A stretch of DNA of 64,000 bases from Nocardioides sp. InS609-2 (GCF_023208195.1 NZ_CP060034.1:868001-932000), one strand, 5' to 3'; shown: positions 1 through 7,997, counted from the first letter of the stretch. Made by a program: numbers and translations. Notes: generated by a model not told the origin, from the sequence alone.

Positions 1-143
1 GCGCAGTGATCGCCGTCGTGACCCGCGACCCGGCGGCCCGCATCGACGTGCCGGCGTGGTGTCGCATGCGCGGTCACGAGTACGTCGGCGAGGATGCCGC
101 AAGCGACGGCGAACCGCGCTACGTGGTGCGACGCAGCGCTTAG
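1..143 (+). CDS. TusA-like sulfurtransferase domain protein, 3' end only
   Basis: The reading frame is open from the left edge and ends in TAG at 141-143, leaving 46 residues. The piece contains DVPAWCRMRGHEY, which resembles the C-terminal part of small TusA/SirA-fold proteins that carry sulfur as a persulfide. The N-terminal part, where the CP motif would sit, lies outside the window. It converges on adoK and the two stop codons overlap by a few bases. The family call is from memory of the C-terminal motif and is moderate; the exact role (tRNA thiolation, cofactor sulfur supply) cannot be told. Confidence 0.55.
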   Translation, partial: AVIAVVTRDPAARIDVPAWCRMRGHEYVGEDAASDGEPRYVVRRSA

Positions 144-1126
144 GCGTGGATCGTCTTGAGGTGCGGCTCGAAGTCGGCCGCGACCTTCTCGCCGTACGTG
201 TCGGCGCAGCGCTTGAGCAGGTCCGCGCGGGACAGGACGTACTCCTGTGTGCCGACCTGCTCGACGACGTAGACGGCAACGAGGCAGCCGAGCTGGGCGG
301 CGCGTTCGTGGTCGAGGCCCCAGGCGAGCGCAGCAAGGAAGCCTGCCCTGAAGGCGTCTCCGACACCGGTCGGCTCGACCTTCTCGATCTCGGGCACGGC
401 GCCCACGCTGATCGAATCGCGGCCGCGGGCGTCGATGCGCACACCGTCGGGGCCGAGCGTCACGACCCAGGTGCCGACGCGGTCGAGCACCTCGTCGGCG
501 CTCCAGCCGGTCTTCTGCGTGATCAGCGAAGCCTCGTACTCGTTGGAGAACAAGATGTCGGCACCGTCGATGAGCTGACGGATGAGGGCGCCGTCGCCGA
601 AGGCGAGCTGCTGGGACGGGTCGGCCACGAAGCGGTAGCCGCGCGCACGGCACTCGTCGGTGTGACGGAGCATGCCGTCGGGGTCGTCGGGGCCGATCAG
701 CACGAAGTCGCTGGGACCGACACGGTCGATGATCGGCTTGAGCTCGATCTGGCGGGACTCGCTCATCGCGCCGGGGTAGAACGACGCGATCTGCGCCATC
801 GACTGGTCGTTGGTGCACACGAAGCGGGCGGTGTGCTTGGTCTCGGAGACGTGCACCGAGTCGCAGTCGACGTTGTGCCGCTCGAGCCAGGCGCGGTATT
901 CAGCGAAGTCCTCGCCGACGGCGCCGACGAGCACCGGATTGAGGCCCAGGTTGCCGAGGCCGAAGCAGATGTTGGCGGCGCAGCCGCCGCGGCGTACGTC
1001 GAGATCGTCGACGAGGAAGGAGACCGACAGCTTGTCGAGCTGGTCGACGACCAGCGAGTCGGAGAACTTGCCCGCAAAGGACATCAGGTGGTCTGTGGCG
1101 ATGGATCCCGCGATGAGCAGCGACAT
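140..1126 (-). CDS. adoK: Adenosine kinase, PfkB/ribokinase family
   Basis: A 328-residue cytosolic sugar-kinase-fold protein that would phosphorylate adenosine to AMP in purine salvage. It starts SLLIAGSIATDHLM and carries RGGCAANICFGLG near residues 46-59 (substrate side) and PTGVGDAFRAGF at 252-263, whose Asp257 is the expected catalytic base. The sequence closely follows the mycobacterial adenosine kinase (Rv2202c type), which is ribokinase-like rather than like eukaryotic enzymes. As in mycobacteria, it sits near erpA and glycerate kinase. The ATG is 8 bases downstream of a TAGGGT box, so the mRNA probably has almost no leader. A broader carbohydrate kinase role cannot be excluded. Confidence 0.85.
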   Translation of the reverse strand: MSLLIAGSIATDHLMSFAGKFSDSLVVDQLDKLSVSFLVDDLDVRRGGCAANICFGLGNLGLNPVLVGAVGEDFAEYRAWLERHNVDCDSVHVSETKHTARFVCTNDQSMAQIASFYPGAMSESRQIELKPIIDRVGPSDFVLIGPDDPDGMLRHTDECRARGYRFVADPSQQLAFGDGALIRQLIDGADILFSNEYEASLITQKTGWSADEVLDRVGTWVVTLGPDGVRIDARGRDSISVGAVPEIEKVEPTGVGDAFRAGFLAALAWGLDHERAAQLGCLVAVYVVEQVGTQEYVLSRADLLKRCADTYGEKVAADFEPHLKTIHA

Positions 1127-1134
1127 GTGCCGAG

Positions 1135-1140
1135 ACCCTA
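1135..1140 (-). promoter_or_regulatory. -10 element for adoK
   Basis: TAGGGT on the minus strand, 8 bases before the adoK ATG. It matches the actinobacterial TAnnnT -10 box, and transcription would start within one or two bases of the start codon. No clear -35 is seen. Confidence 0.5.
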
Positions 1141-1177
1141 CCTGCGGGGACTGCTAGGAGTACCAATCGGTAACGCC

Positions 1178-1183
1178 TACCGT
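1178..1183 (+). promoter_or_regulatory. -10 element for the 80-residue gene at 1191
   Basis: TACCGT followed by 7 bases and then ATG at 1191. The spacing predicts that transcription starts at the start codon. Confidence 0.45.
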
Positions 1184-1190
1184 CGAGGAC

Positions 1191-1433
1191 ATGGCGACCC
1201 CCACCCCCCGCACCTCACGCGTGTACGACGAGCTGTCGACGCCCGCCCAGATGCGCGACGACGCCCGGGTCGTCGTCTCCAACCTGCGCCTCGAGCGCGC
1301 CGCCAGGGCCGCCACCCAGCAGCCGCCGAGCCTGCGCTTCGAGGACTTCCCGCGCGACATCGCCAAGCGCGAGATCTCGGTCAGCAAGGCTGCCACCCGG
1401 CTTGCCAACGCGCTGCACCTTCACCTCGACTGA
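1191..1433 (+). CDS. Hypothetical 80-residue protein
   Basis: A small protein, hydrophilic and helix-prone, with no signal peptide or membrane segment and no family that I recognise. It contains a run of charged residues (ARVVVSNLRLERAARAA near 24-40) and ends in NALHLHLD. I believe it is a real gene: it has a leaderless-type -10 box 7 bases before the ATG, lies alone between the divergent adoK and the convergent erpA, and is followed 15 bases later by a strong intrinsic terminator in the same orientation. Mycobacteria have an unrelated membrane protein at the equivalent place. Confidence 0.6.
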   Translation: MATPTPRTSRVYDELSTPAQMRDDARVVVSNLRLERAARAATQQPPSLRFEDFPRDIAKREISVSKAATRLANALHLHLD

Positions 1434-1448
1434 CGCCCACGACGCACG

Positions 1449-1478
1449 AGAGCCCCCGACCTGCTGGTCGGGGGCTCT
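1449..1478 (+). terminator. Rho-independent terminator
   Basis: A perfect 13-bp stem (AGAGCCCCCGACC and its complement) with a TGCT loop, followed by TT. It lies just after the stop of the 80-residue gene and before the convergent erpA. Confidence 0.85.
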
Positions 1479-1510
1479 TTGCTGTGAGGACGCCGCTTGT
1501 CGCCTCACCG

Positions 1511-1569
1511 GGTCTCGACACGCGCATTCGCGACTTCGCAAGCTCAGTCGCGGCGCTCGCTCGACCACC
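1511..1569. repeat. Imperfect palindromic intergenic repeat (GGTCTCGA...TCGACCACC)
   Basis: The segment opens with GGTCTCGACACGCG and closes with GCTCGCTCGACCACC, so its ends are inverted with respect to each other. The interior TCGCGACTTCGC and GTCGCGGCGCTCGC are also partly complementary. A similar GGTCGAGG/CCTCGAGACC unit occurs at 41501-41561. It resembles the dispersed palindromes common in Nocardioides intergenic DNA; that comparison is from memory. Confidence 0.45.
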
Positions 1570-1596
1570 ATCGACGAGTCCGCTGGCGCGTCCTCG

Positions 1597-1959
1597 TCAG
1601 TGGAACGAGTCACCGCAGGCGCAGGAGCCGCCGGCGTTGGGATTGTCGATGGTGAAGCCCTGCTTCTCGATGGTGTCGACGAAGTCGATCATGGCGCCGT
1701 TGAGGTAGGGGGTGCTCATCCGGTCGACGACCACGGACACGCCGTCGAAGTCGGTCACGACGTCGCCGTCGAGGGTGCGCTCGTCGAAGAAGAGCTGGTA
1801 GCGCAGACCGGAGCAGCCGCCGGGCTGCACCGAGATGCGCAGTGCGAGGTCGTCACGACCCTCCTGCGCGAGAAGGCTCTGGACCTTGTCTGCGGCCACC
1901 GGGCTCAGGTTGATCTGGTCGGTGCGACGCTCTTCAGTGGTCTCGAGCTGCTCGGTCAT
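1597..1959 (-). CDS. erpA: Iron-sulfur cluster insertion protein ErpA/HesB family
   Basis: A 120-residue A-type carrier that would hand Fe-S clusters to apo-enzymes. The three expected cluster cysteines are present: Cys49 in PGGCSGL, and Cys113 and Cys115 in the C-terminal GGSCACGDSF. An N-terminal extension of about 16 charged residues precedes the conserved domain, as is usual in actinobacteria. The ATG at 1959 is preceded by a good ribosome binding site (AGGGAGA). The gene stands next to glycerate kinase, as in mycobacteria. Quinolinate synthase, the epoxidase reductase and the glycolate oxidase in this window are all Fe-S proteins and possible clients; that link is inference. Confidence 0.9.
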   Translation of the reverse strand: MTEQLETTEERRTDQINLSPVAADKVQSLLAQEGRDDLALRISVQPGGCSGLRYQLFFDERTLDGDVVTDFDGVSVVVDRMSTPYLNGAMIDFVDTIEKQGFTIDNPNAGGSCACGDSFH

Positions 1960-2045
1960 GTGATCTCCCTGGGTGGTCTGAGGGTGGTGCGGTGTTACAG
2001 GTTCCAATGGTCGCACATGTGGGGTTATTCCCCGAGTCGACCGGA

Positions 2046-3146
2046 CTACGCGGGCGACCGGGGCGACCAGGTGCGGGCGACCCGCTCGGCGAGGTCGGCC
2101 AGGGCGCCGTGCGGGTCGGCGAACGAGCGCTCCTCCCCCACCAGGTCGATCATGCCGTAGGCCGACTCGACGCCCAGCGTCCGCATCTCGCGGGAGCCGA
2201 CGGAGACCTGGCCGGCGAGGGCGATGCACGGCCGGAGCGCAGCACCGGCGACCTCGGCGACGCCGTACGGCACCTTGCCGGAGCCGCTGGAGAAGTCGAA
2301 CGCGCCCTCGCCGGTGATCACCAGGTCGGCGGTGCGGGCGCGGTCGGCCAGGCCGACCCGCTCGACGACCATGCCGATGCCCGGCTCGCGCGTGGCCCCC
2401 AGCAGGAGCAGCCCGAAGCCGAGTCCGCCTGCAGCACCGGCGCCTTTCCCGAGCGCCGTACGACGGTCGGTCGCGGCCGCCCACTCCTCCAGCACGCCGT
2501 CGACCGCGGGGAGCCGCTCCTCGGGGAGGCCCTTCTGTGGGCCGTAGATCTTGGCCGCGCCGAACAGGCCGGTGAGTGGGTTGTCGACGTCGCTGGCCGC
2601 CACCAGCGTCAGGCCCTCGACAGCCGCGCGAGCGGGCGCCAGGTCGACCTCCGACACGCCCTTCAGACCGGCGCAGCCCCCGTCGAGCGGCCGGTCGGCG
2701 GTCGCCCCGAGGGCCGCGAGCAGGCCGGCGCCGCCGTCGGTCGTGCCAGAGCCACCGAGCCCGACGATGATCGTCGACGCGCCGGCGTCGCGGGCGGCCA
2801 GCAGCAGTTCGCCCACGCCGTACGTCGAAGCGCCTTCGGGGTCGCCAGCCTCCTTCGTGAGGTGGAGACCGCAGGCCTGGGCGCTCTCGACGTACGCCGT
2901 GTCGCCGACGACCAGCACGGTCGCGGGCACGGGGTCGGCGTACGGCCCGCGGACCGTCACCGCGGTGAGCTCCCCGTCCATCGACGTGTGCAGGACGTCG
3001 ACGAAACCAGGCCCGCCGTCGGACATCGGCGCGAGGTCGAGGTCGTCGTCCGGCGCTCGTCGCGCCCACCCCGCCGCGATCGCGGTGGCGGCTTCGCGCG
3101 CGGTCAGCGTGCCGGCGAACTTGTCGGGGGCGATCAGCACTCGCAT
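2046..3146 (-). CDS. Glycerate kinase (GlxK/GarK family)
   Basis: A 366-residue glycerate kinase that would phosphorylate D-glycerate with ATP. The N-terminus LIAPDKFAGTLTAREAA, the SDGGPGFVDVL segment near residues 42-52 and the GLGGSGTTDGGAG loop near 129-141 are typical of the family. It is transcribed toward erpA, with an 86-base gap. A GGGAGG ribosome binding site precedes the ATG. It may take glycerate formed from glyoxylate; the glycolate genes at 16-25 kb make glyoxylate, but no carboligase or tartronate reductase lies in the window. I cannot tell 2-phosphorylation from 3-phosphorylation by sequence. Confidence 0.85.
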   Translation of the reverse strand: MRVLIAPDKFAGTLTAREAATAIAAGWARRAPDDDLDLAPMSDGGPGFVDVLHTSMDGELTAVTVRGPYADPVPATVLVVGDTAYVESAQACGLHLTKEAGDPEGASTYGVGELLLAARDAGASTIIVGLGGSGTTDGGAGLLAALGATADRPLDGGCAGLKGVSEVDLAPARAAVEGLTLVAASDVDNPLTGLFGAAKIYGPQKGLPEERLPAVDGVLEEWAAATDRRTALGKGAGAAGGLGFGLLLLGATREPGIGMVVERVGLADRARTADLVITGEGAFDFSSGSGKVPYGVAEVAGAALRPCIALAGQVSVGSREMRTLGVESAYGMIDLVGEERSFADPHGALADLAERVARTWSPRSPA

Positions 3147-3194
3147 CCACCCATCCTCCCTGACGATTCAGATGCGCCCGCTCACCGGCCCGCA

Positions 3195-3200
3195 TAGGCT
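3195..3200 (+). promoter_or_regulatory. -10 element for the acetyltransferase at 3210
   Basis: TAGGCT, 9 bases before the ATG at 3210. A very short leader of about three bases is predicted, and there is no ribosome binding site upstream of the ATG. Confidence 0.4.
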
Positions 3201-3209
3201 TCCACCACG

Positions 3210-4133
3210 ATGACGCACCCGACGATGAGCAAGCCCTCGATCAGGGCCGATGTGCCCACCGGCGTGATGATCCGGCCGATGACGGCGGCCGACGTGCCGG
3301 TCGCCGAGCGGCTCTCCGCCGAGGCGTTCCTCGCCGTCGATCTCGCGAACCCGCGGCCGGACACCGGCCCGCCGGAGCTGCGCTCGGAGTCGCGCGGCGA
3401 GCTGTGGGTGACCCGCACGCTGCGGTTCCTGGAGACCGACGCTGCGGGCTGCTGGGTGGCCGAGCGTGATGGCGAGGTCCTCGGTTTTGCGACGTCGTTC
3501 CGTCGGGACACCACCTGGTTCCTCGCGACGTACGCCGTCCGGACCGACCTGCAGGGCCAGGGCCTCGGCAAGGCGCTCCTCGCGATCGCACTCGACCACA
3601 GCCGCGGTTCGCTGCGCGGCATGCTCAGCGCGTCCGACGACCCGCGTGCCGTCCGCCGCTACCGGCTCGCCGGCTTCGACCTGCACCCGCAGATGTACCT
3701 CTCCGGTGAGGTCGACCGCCATGTCCTGCCGGCCGTCGAGCGCGTGCGCGACGCGACGCCCGGCGACATCTCGATGATGGACTCGGTCGACCGCGCGACT
3801 CGCGGTGCCGCGCACGGGTCGGACCACGAGTACCTCATGGAGACGTGCCGGGCGATCATCGTCGACCACCGGATGGGTGAGGGCTACGCGTATTTCGACG
3901 ACCGCGGGCTCGCGCTGCTGGCGGCGACAACGCGCGGCACCGCCACCGACCTACTGTGGGCGGCGCTCGCGGAGACCGATGGCGAGACGTCGATCCACCA
4001 CGTCACCGCCGCCAACCAGTGGGCCATCGACGTCGGCATGACGGCCGGCCTGTCGCTGCGCACCCGCGGCTTCCTCGGCGTGCGCGGCATGAAGCCGCCC
4101 GCGCCGTACATCCACCATGGCTCGCTGCTGTAG
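3210..4133 (+). CDS. GNAT family N-acetyltransferase, two-part
   Basis: A 307-residue protein. Residues about 20-125 form a GNAT domain, with the acetyl-CoA binding signature in YAVRTDLQGQGLGKALL (Q-x-x-G-x-G). The C-terminal half, about 150-300, looks like a second, degenerate GNAT fold without a clear CoA loop. Substrate unknown; it could act on an amine, an antibiotic or a protein N-terminus. The gene is single, divergent from glycerate kinase and convergent with nadA (7 bases apart). The start is uncertain: ATGs at codons 6 and 20 are also possible, but the TAGGCT box at 3195 favours the first. Confidence 0.75.
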   Translation: MTHPTMSKPSIRADVPTGVMIRPMTAADVPVAERLSAEAFLAVDLANPRPDTGPPELRSESRGELWVTRTLRFLETDAAGCWVAERDGEVLGFATSFRRDTTWFLATYAVRTDLQGQGLGKALLAIALDHSRGSLRGMLSASDDPRAVRRYRLAGFDLHPQMYLSGEVDRHVLPAVERVRDATPGDISMMDSVDRATRGAAHGSDHEYLMETCRAIIVDHRMGEGYAYFDDRGLALLAATTRGTATDLLWAALAETDGETSIHHVTAANQWAIDVGMTAGLSLRTRGFLGVRGMKPPAPYIHHGSLL

Positions 4134-4139
4134 ATCAGT

Positions 4140-5312
4140 TCAGTCGCGGTGTGACTTGCCCGGCAGGTCCAGCATCCGCTGGAGCGCGACCTTTGCGTCG
4201 ACCTCGGTCTGCGGGTCGACCTCGATGACGTTGACGATGTTGCCGGCGACCAGTGACTCCATCGCCCACACAAAGTGCGGCAGGTCGATGCGGTTCATCG
4301 TCGAGCAGTAGCAGACGTTGCGGTCGAGGAAGACGATGGACTTGTCGGGGTGCGCGTCAGCCAGCCGCTTGACGAGGTTGAGCTCGGTGCCGATCGCCCA
4401 GGTGGTGCCCGGCTCGGCTGCCTCGATGGTCTTGATGATGAACTCGGTCGACCCGACCAGGTCAGCCTTGAGCACGACCTCGTGGGTGCACTCGGGGTGA
4501 ACGAGGATGTTGATGCCCGGATGCTTTTCGCGCAGCTGGTCGACGACGTCGGGCGAGAAGCGGCCGTGCACCGAGCAGTGGCCCTTCCAGAGGATCATCT
4601 TCGCCGCGCGCAACTGGTCGGGCGTGAGTCCGCCCGACGGCTGGTGGGGGTCCCAGACGACGCAGCTCTCCAGGGCAATGCCCATCTTGAGGACGGCGGT
4701 GTTGCGGCCGAGGTGCTGGTCGGGGAAGAAGAGCACCTTCGCGCCGTCCTTCTGGTCGAAGGCCCACTCGAGGGCGACGTCGGCATTGGACGACGTACAC
4801 ACGACACCGCCGTTGCGGCCGCAGAACGCCTTGATGTCGGCCGAGGAGTTCATGTAGGTGACGGGCACGACGCTGTCCTGCACGCCTGCGTCGGCCAGCG
4901 CGTCCCAGGCGTCCTCGACCTGGCCGAGGCGGGCCATGTCGGCCATCGAGCAGCCGGCGGCGAGGTCGGGCAGCACGACCTTCTGCTCCGGCCCGGTGAG
5001 GATGTCGGCCGACTCGGCCATGAAGTGCACGCCGCAGAACACGATGAACTCGGCCTCGGGCCGGTCGGCCGCGTCGCGCGCGAGCTTGAAGGAGTCGCCG
5101 GTGACGTCGGCGAACTCGATGACCTCGTCGCGCTGGTAGTGGTGGCCGAGCACGAACACCCGCTCCCCCAGCGCCGCCTTGGCCGCGCGCGCCCGCGCGA
5201 CCAGGTCGGGGTCGGAGGCAGAAGGCAGGTCGCCGGGGCACTCGACGCCACGCTCGGCGGAGAGGTCGCGGCCGCGGCCCAGCGGGAGCAGCGGGAGGTC
5301 GACGGTGGTCAT
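4140..5312 (-). CDS. nadA: Quinolinate synthase NadA
   Basis: A 390-residue cytosolic 4Fe-4S enzyme that condenses iminoaspartate with dihydroxyacetone phosphate to quinolinate in de novo NAD synthesis. Likely cluster ligands are Cys121 (AAGCSMAD), Cys246 (WKGHCSVHG) and one of Cys334/Cys336 (NVCYCS). HPECTHEV and GTELNLVKRL are also family motifs. nadB and nadC, usual partners, are not next to it, so the pathway is split. The ATG is 6 bases from a TAGGAT box, which suggests a leaderless message. Confidence 0.93.
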   Translation of the reverse strand: MTTVDLPLLPLGRGRDLSAERGVECPGDLPSASDPDLVARARAAKAALGERVFVLGHHYQRDEVIEFADVTGDSFKLARDAADRPEAEFIVFCGVHFMAESADILTGPEQKVVLPDLAAGCSMADMARLGQVEDAWDALADAGVQDSVVPVTYMNSSADIKAFCGRNGGVVCTSSNADVALEWAFDQKDGAKVLFFPDQHLGRNTAVLKMGIALESCVVWDPHQPSGGLTPDQLRAAKMILWKGHCSVHGRFSPDVVDQLREKHPGINILVHPECTHEVVLKADLVGSTEFIIKTIEAAEPGTTWAIGTELNLVKRLADAHPDKSIVFLDRNVCYCSTMNRIDLPHFVWAMESLVAGNIVNVIEVDPQTEVDAKVALQRMLDLPGKSHRD

Positions 5313-5318
5313 GTCCCA

Positions 5319-5324
5319 ATCCTA
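5319..5324 (-). promoter_or_regulatory. -10 element for nadA
   Basis: TAGGAT on the minus strand, 6 bases before the nadA ATG; the classic leaderless spacing. Confidence 0.55.
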
Positions 5325-5357
5325 GGGCGGAGGGGATGAGACAAGCCGCCCGCCCGG

Positions 5358-5403
5358 GACGTCATCCGGATCGTGGAAGGGGGTCGACGGTCCGTATGAC
5401 GTC
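5358..5403. repeat. 46-bp palindromic element, copy 1
   Basis: Begins GACGTCAT and ends ATGACGTC, exact inverted complements. The arms continue imperfectly inward (CGGA.CGT.GA pattern) to a short centre. The copy at 6188-6233 is identical at 40 of 46 positions and lies in the same orientation. Copy 1 lies just past the 3' end of the broken DUF559 gene. Confidence 0.75.
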
Positions 5404-5418
5404 GTCGGGCGCCTGGGC

Positions 5419-6116
5419 TCAGGCCGCACCGGAAAGACCGCCCGCTCGCAGCGCGGCCTCGATCTGGGCGAAGAAGTCGTCGGGCTGGAGACGGAGGCCG
5501 AGGAGCGGCAGGCGCAGCACCGTGTCACCGTCGATCGCCAGCGCGTTCTGGCGCAGCGCATCGCCCACGACGTTCTCCGCCCAGGCATGATGAATGCCGT
5601 CGACCTCGACGACCACCCGGTACGCCGGCCAGTAGAGGTCGAGGTAGTAGCGATGCCGGTGGTCTCGGCGCAGCACCTGCCGTGCAGGAGCCGGCAGCCC
5701 CCGTCGGCGAAGTTCGCCGGCGAGGTCGATCTCGCCCACCGCCGCGTCTGCCGGATGTCGTAGCGCCGGTCACGACGGATGCGTGCGCCGCGAGGCACGC
5801 TCACCCGGACCCGCCGCTCCTCATAGCGCCCGAGCCCACTGGCGACGAGTGCTGACTCACCGTCCAGGCAGGCACGCGGGCCACCCTGAAACACGGCCAC
5901 CCACCTGTGGCCGACCGCGTCGACGACCGCGTTGTGCAGGGCCACCGACCGGTCTCCCGCGCGTTGCCATCGTCTGGCCCGCAGCTGACCGGCCACCCCC
6001 CACCTGGTGATGCCCAGCGCGTAGAGCTGTCGCCGCGACACGATCGACCCCTGCGCCTGCGCCAGCGCTCGAGCGGCCACGAAGCGGGCGTCGTCGAGGT
6101 CGGGTGAGCCAGGCAT
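5419..6116 (-). pseudogene. Broken AbiEi-type / DUF559 endonuclease-like gene
   Basis: Two frames together read as one degraded gene. The first (start ATG at 6116, about 125 residues) has an AbiEi-like winged-helix N-terminus (SRRQLYALGITRWGVAGQLR) and runs to YDIRQTRRW near 5740. There the matching sequence shifts to another frame, which continues with GEIDLAGELRRRGL and the DUF559 Vsr-like core YYLDLYWPAYRVVVEVDGIHH (split in two where quoted elsewhere) to a stop at 5419. Relatives that I remember have about 75-80 residues between these blocks. The simplest reading is an internal out-of-frame deletion. In this family the intact proteins are chromosomal orphans of unknown role. Confidence 0.7.
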
Positions 6117-6187
6117 GCACTCACCGTGGCCGTTCCCGCTGCGCCGTACCACCCCACCCTCGCGACCTGTGGAAGACCAAACGTCAG

Positions 6188-6233
6188 GAGGTCATCCGAA
6201 TCGTGGAAGCGGGTCCACGGTTCGTATGACGTT
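6188..6233. repeat. 46-bp palindromic element, copy 2
   Basis: Direct copy of the element at 5358. The core here is a perfect stem, CGTGGA-AGCGGG-TCCACG, extended by CGAA/TTCG and TCAT/ATGA with single mismatches between. Lies between the 5' end of the broken gene and the stop of the histidine kinase gene. Confidence 0.75.
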
Positions 6234-6243
6234 GCGCGGGGAG

Positions 6244-7410
6244 TCAGGGGCGGGGCAGGGTGAAGTGCACGGTGGCGCCTCCGCCGGGGGTCTCGTCGAG
6301 CCAGATCCGGCCCTGGTGTGCCTTGACGATGCGTCGGGCCGTGGTGAGGCCGAGTCCGGTGCCGGGCACCGACTTGTCGAGACGGGCGAGCGGTTCGAAG
6401 ACGCGGGCGCGTTCGGCCTCGGGAACGCCGACACCCGAGTCGGCGACGGAGATCGTCCAGGCGTCGGCGTCCTCGGAGGCGGAGACGACCACCCGTACGG
6501 GGCGGTCTGGATGGACGAACTTCACGGCGTTGTCGAGGAGGTTGGCCACCGCCACCTGGAGCTGGTCTGGGTCGGCGATCACGGTCGGCAGCGTGCCGAT
6601 CTCGACGAGCGACCGGTCGACCGACTCGGGGAGTACGCCGAGGGCGACCTCGACCAGATGAGCCACCGCGACATCGCGCTTGGCGGGCGTGCTGCCCTGG
6701 CGCGCGAAGGACAGCAGGTCGTCGATCATGTCCTTCATCCGCTGGGCGCCGCGCTCGGCGCGGGAGACCATCGAGATGAGCAGTGCGTCATCGGGGTCGA
6801 TGTTGTCCTGCGCGATCTCGAGCGACATCGCGACGGCGGCGAGCGGGTTCTTGAGGTCGTGGCTGACGGTGCCGGCGAAGTCGGCCAGGCCATCCTGCGC
6901 GACAGCCAGCGCCTCGGTCGCCTCGAAGAGCCGGCGCGACGCAAGCTCGAGCTCGAACACGCCGACCACCCGATCGGCCAGGAGGTCCAGGTCGTCGGCC
7001 TGCCGGTCGACCTCGTGCGGTTGCTCGTCGAAGACGCACAGCACGCCGAACCGCACGCCGTCAGGCGTGGTCAGTGGATGGGCCGCGCTGAAACGGATGG
7101 CGGCACGCTCGCCGTTGACGAACACGCTCGTCGCGAAGCGGGGATCGGCAGCCGTGTCGGGGGTTACGAACGGGCCCTCGTCCAGGAGGGATGACGTCAG
7201 TACGGCGCCGGCCGCAGCCTCCTGCACATCGTCGAGCCCGAACGACGCAACGCCGTAGGGCCCGGCGTCGGTGAGCACAGTGATGGCCGCCATCGGCACT
7301 CCACAGATCCGCGCGGCCAGCTCGGCAAGCGCGTTCAGCTCCGCTCGCTTGGGCTGCTGCAGGAGGTGATACTCCTCCACGGCAGCGCTGCGTTGATGCC
7401 CCTTGGTCAC
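6244..7410 (-). CDS. GAF-domain sensor histidine kinase
   Basis: A soluble kinase of about 388 residues with no membrane segment. An N-terminal GAF domain (about 20-150) is followed by a dimerisation/phospho-acceptor helix with VSHDLKNPLAAV (His184) and an ATPase domain with N (LLDNAVKF), G1 (ADSGVGVP) and G2 (GTGLGLT) boxes. The GTG at 7410 is chosen because it overlaps the pspAB stop by 4 bases (GTGA), implying translational coupling; a GTG at 7440 would add 10 residues. No response regulator gene is near, so its partner is unknown. Its place at the end of the psp operon suggests a role in envelope or redox stress sensing (inference). Confidence 0.8.
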   Translation of the reverse strand: MTKGHQRSAAVEEYHLLQQPKRAELNALAELAARICGVPMAAITVLTDAGPYGVASFGLDDVQEAAAGAVLTSSLLDEGPFVTPDTAADPRFATSVFVNGERAAIRFSAAHPLTTPDGVRFGVLCVFDEQPHEVDRQADDLDLLADRVVGVFELELASRRLFEATEALAVAQDGLADFAGTVSHDLKNPLAAVAMSLEIAQDNIDPDDALLISMVSRAERGAQRMKDMIDDLLSFARQGSTPAKRDVAVAHLVEVALGVLPESVDRSLVEIGTLPTVIADPDQLQVAVANLLDNAVKFVHPDRPVRVVVSASEDADAWTISVADSGVGVPEAERARVFEPLARLDKSVPGTGLGLTTARRIVKAHQGRIWLDETPGGGATVHFTLPRP

Positions 7411-7994
7411 AAACCCGGAGCATCCCACACGGCAAGCCACCTGTGCAGGTCCTTCTCGAAAGGCAGCTCCGCCTGGAGGTGGTCACGCACGGTGATCTCG
7501 AGCAGGTTGTCGCGCCGCTGCTCCCCCGCCGACAGCCCGGGCACCGGCGCGAAGGCGTAGAACGTCCCCTGCTTGTAGAGGTAGACCAGCCCGAACGTGC
7601 GGCCGGCCGCATCGCGAAACGGCACCAGCGTGCAGAGCAGGCCGCCCCCGAACCCCTGCGCCTCGACGGTCGAGTTGACGGCATGGAGGTCGGTGCACAA
7701 ACCGGCCATGTCGTCGGCAGCACCGGTGACCTCGAGCCAGGTGAAGCCGAACGAGTCGGTGGTGGTCGTAACCGTGGGTGCTTCGGAGTCCTCGTCGATG
7801 AGGGCGACCACCTCGGCCTGCGCCTGGGCAAACGCCGCTCCCGTGGCCGCGCGGTAGCACACGGCCCCGCTCCCGGCGGGCATGAAGCCGGCAGCGGTCT
7901 GCAGGGTGATCGCCGCACTCGGGATGAGGAACAACGAGTCGAGGTTGGGACCCTTGATCCGGTGCCGACCGGTCACCGCGTCCCACAGGCGCAC
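7407..7994 (-). CDS. pspAB: PspA-associated protein PspAB
   Basis: A 195-residue soluble protein that matches the actinobacterial PspAB family: start LWDAVTGRHRIKGPNLDSLF, then a two-layer fold with GFGGGLLCTLVPF and FGLVYLYKQGTFYAFAP. Biochemical role is not known. It is the fourth gene of the psp operon, 3 bases after htpX, and overlaps the kinase gene at its end. In related genomes it travels with pspA, pspAA and htpX, so a part in membrane stress handling is the reasonable guess. Confidence 0.8.
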   Translation of the reverse strand: MRLWDAVTGRHRIKGPNLDSLFLIPSAAITLQTAAGFMPAGSGAVCYRAATGAAFAQAQAEVVALIDEDSEAPTVTTTTDSFGFTWLEVTGAADDMAGLCTDLHAVNSTVEAQGFGGGLLCTLVPFRDAAGRTFGLVYLYKQGTFYAFAPVPGLSAGEQRRDNLLEITVRDHLQAELPFEKDLHRWLAVWDAPGL

Positions 7995-7997
7995 GAA

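Noticed and set aside
56..1708. Long plus-strand open frame of 550 codons
   Set aside because: It lies antisense to adoK and has the Gly/Arg/Val/Asp-rich composition typical of reverse-strand shadows in high-GC DNA; no family match.
5419..6116. AbiEi-like gene as an abortive-infection or toxin-antitoxin system
   Set aside because: No toxin partner (AbiEii) is near, the gene is broken, and the AbiEi/DUF559 fusion family occurs as orphans.
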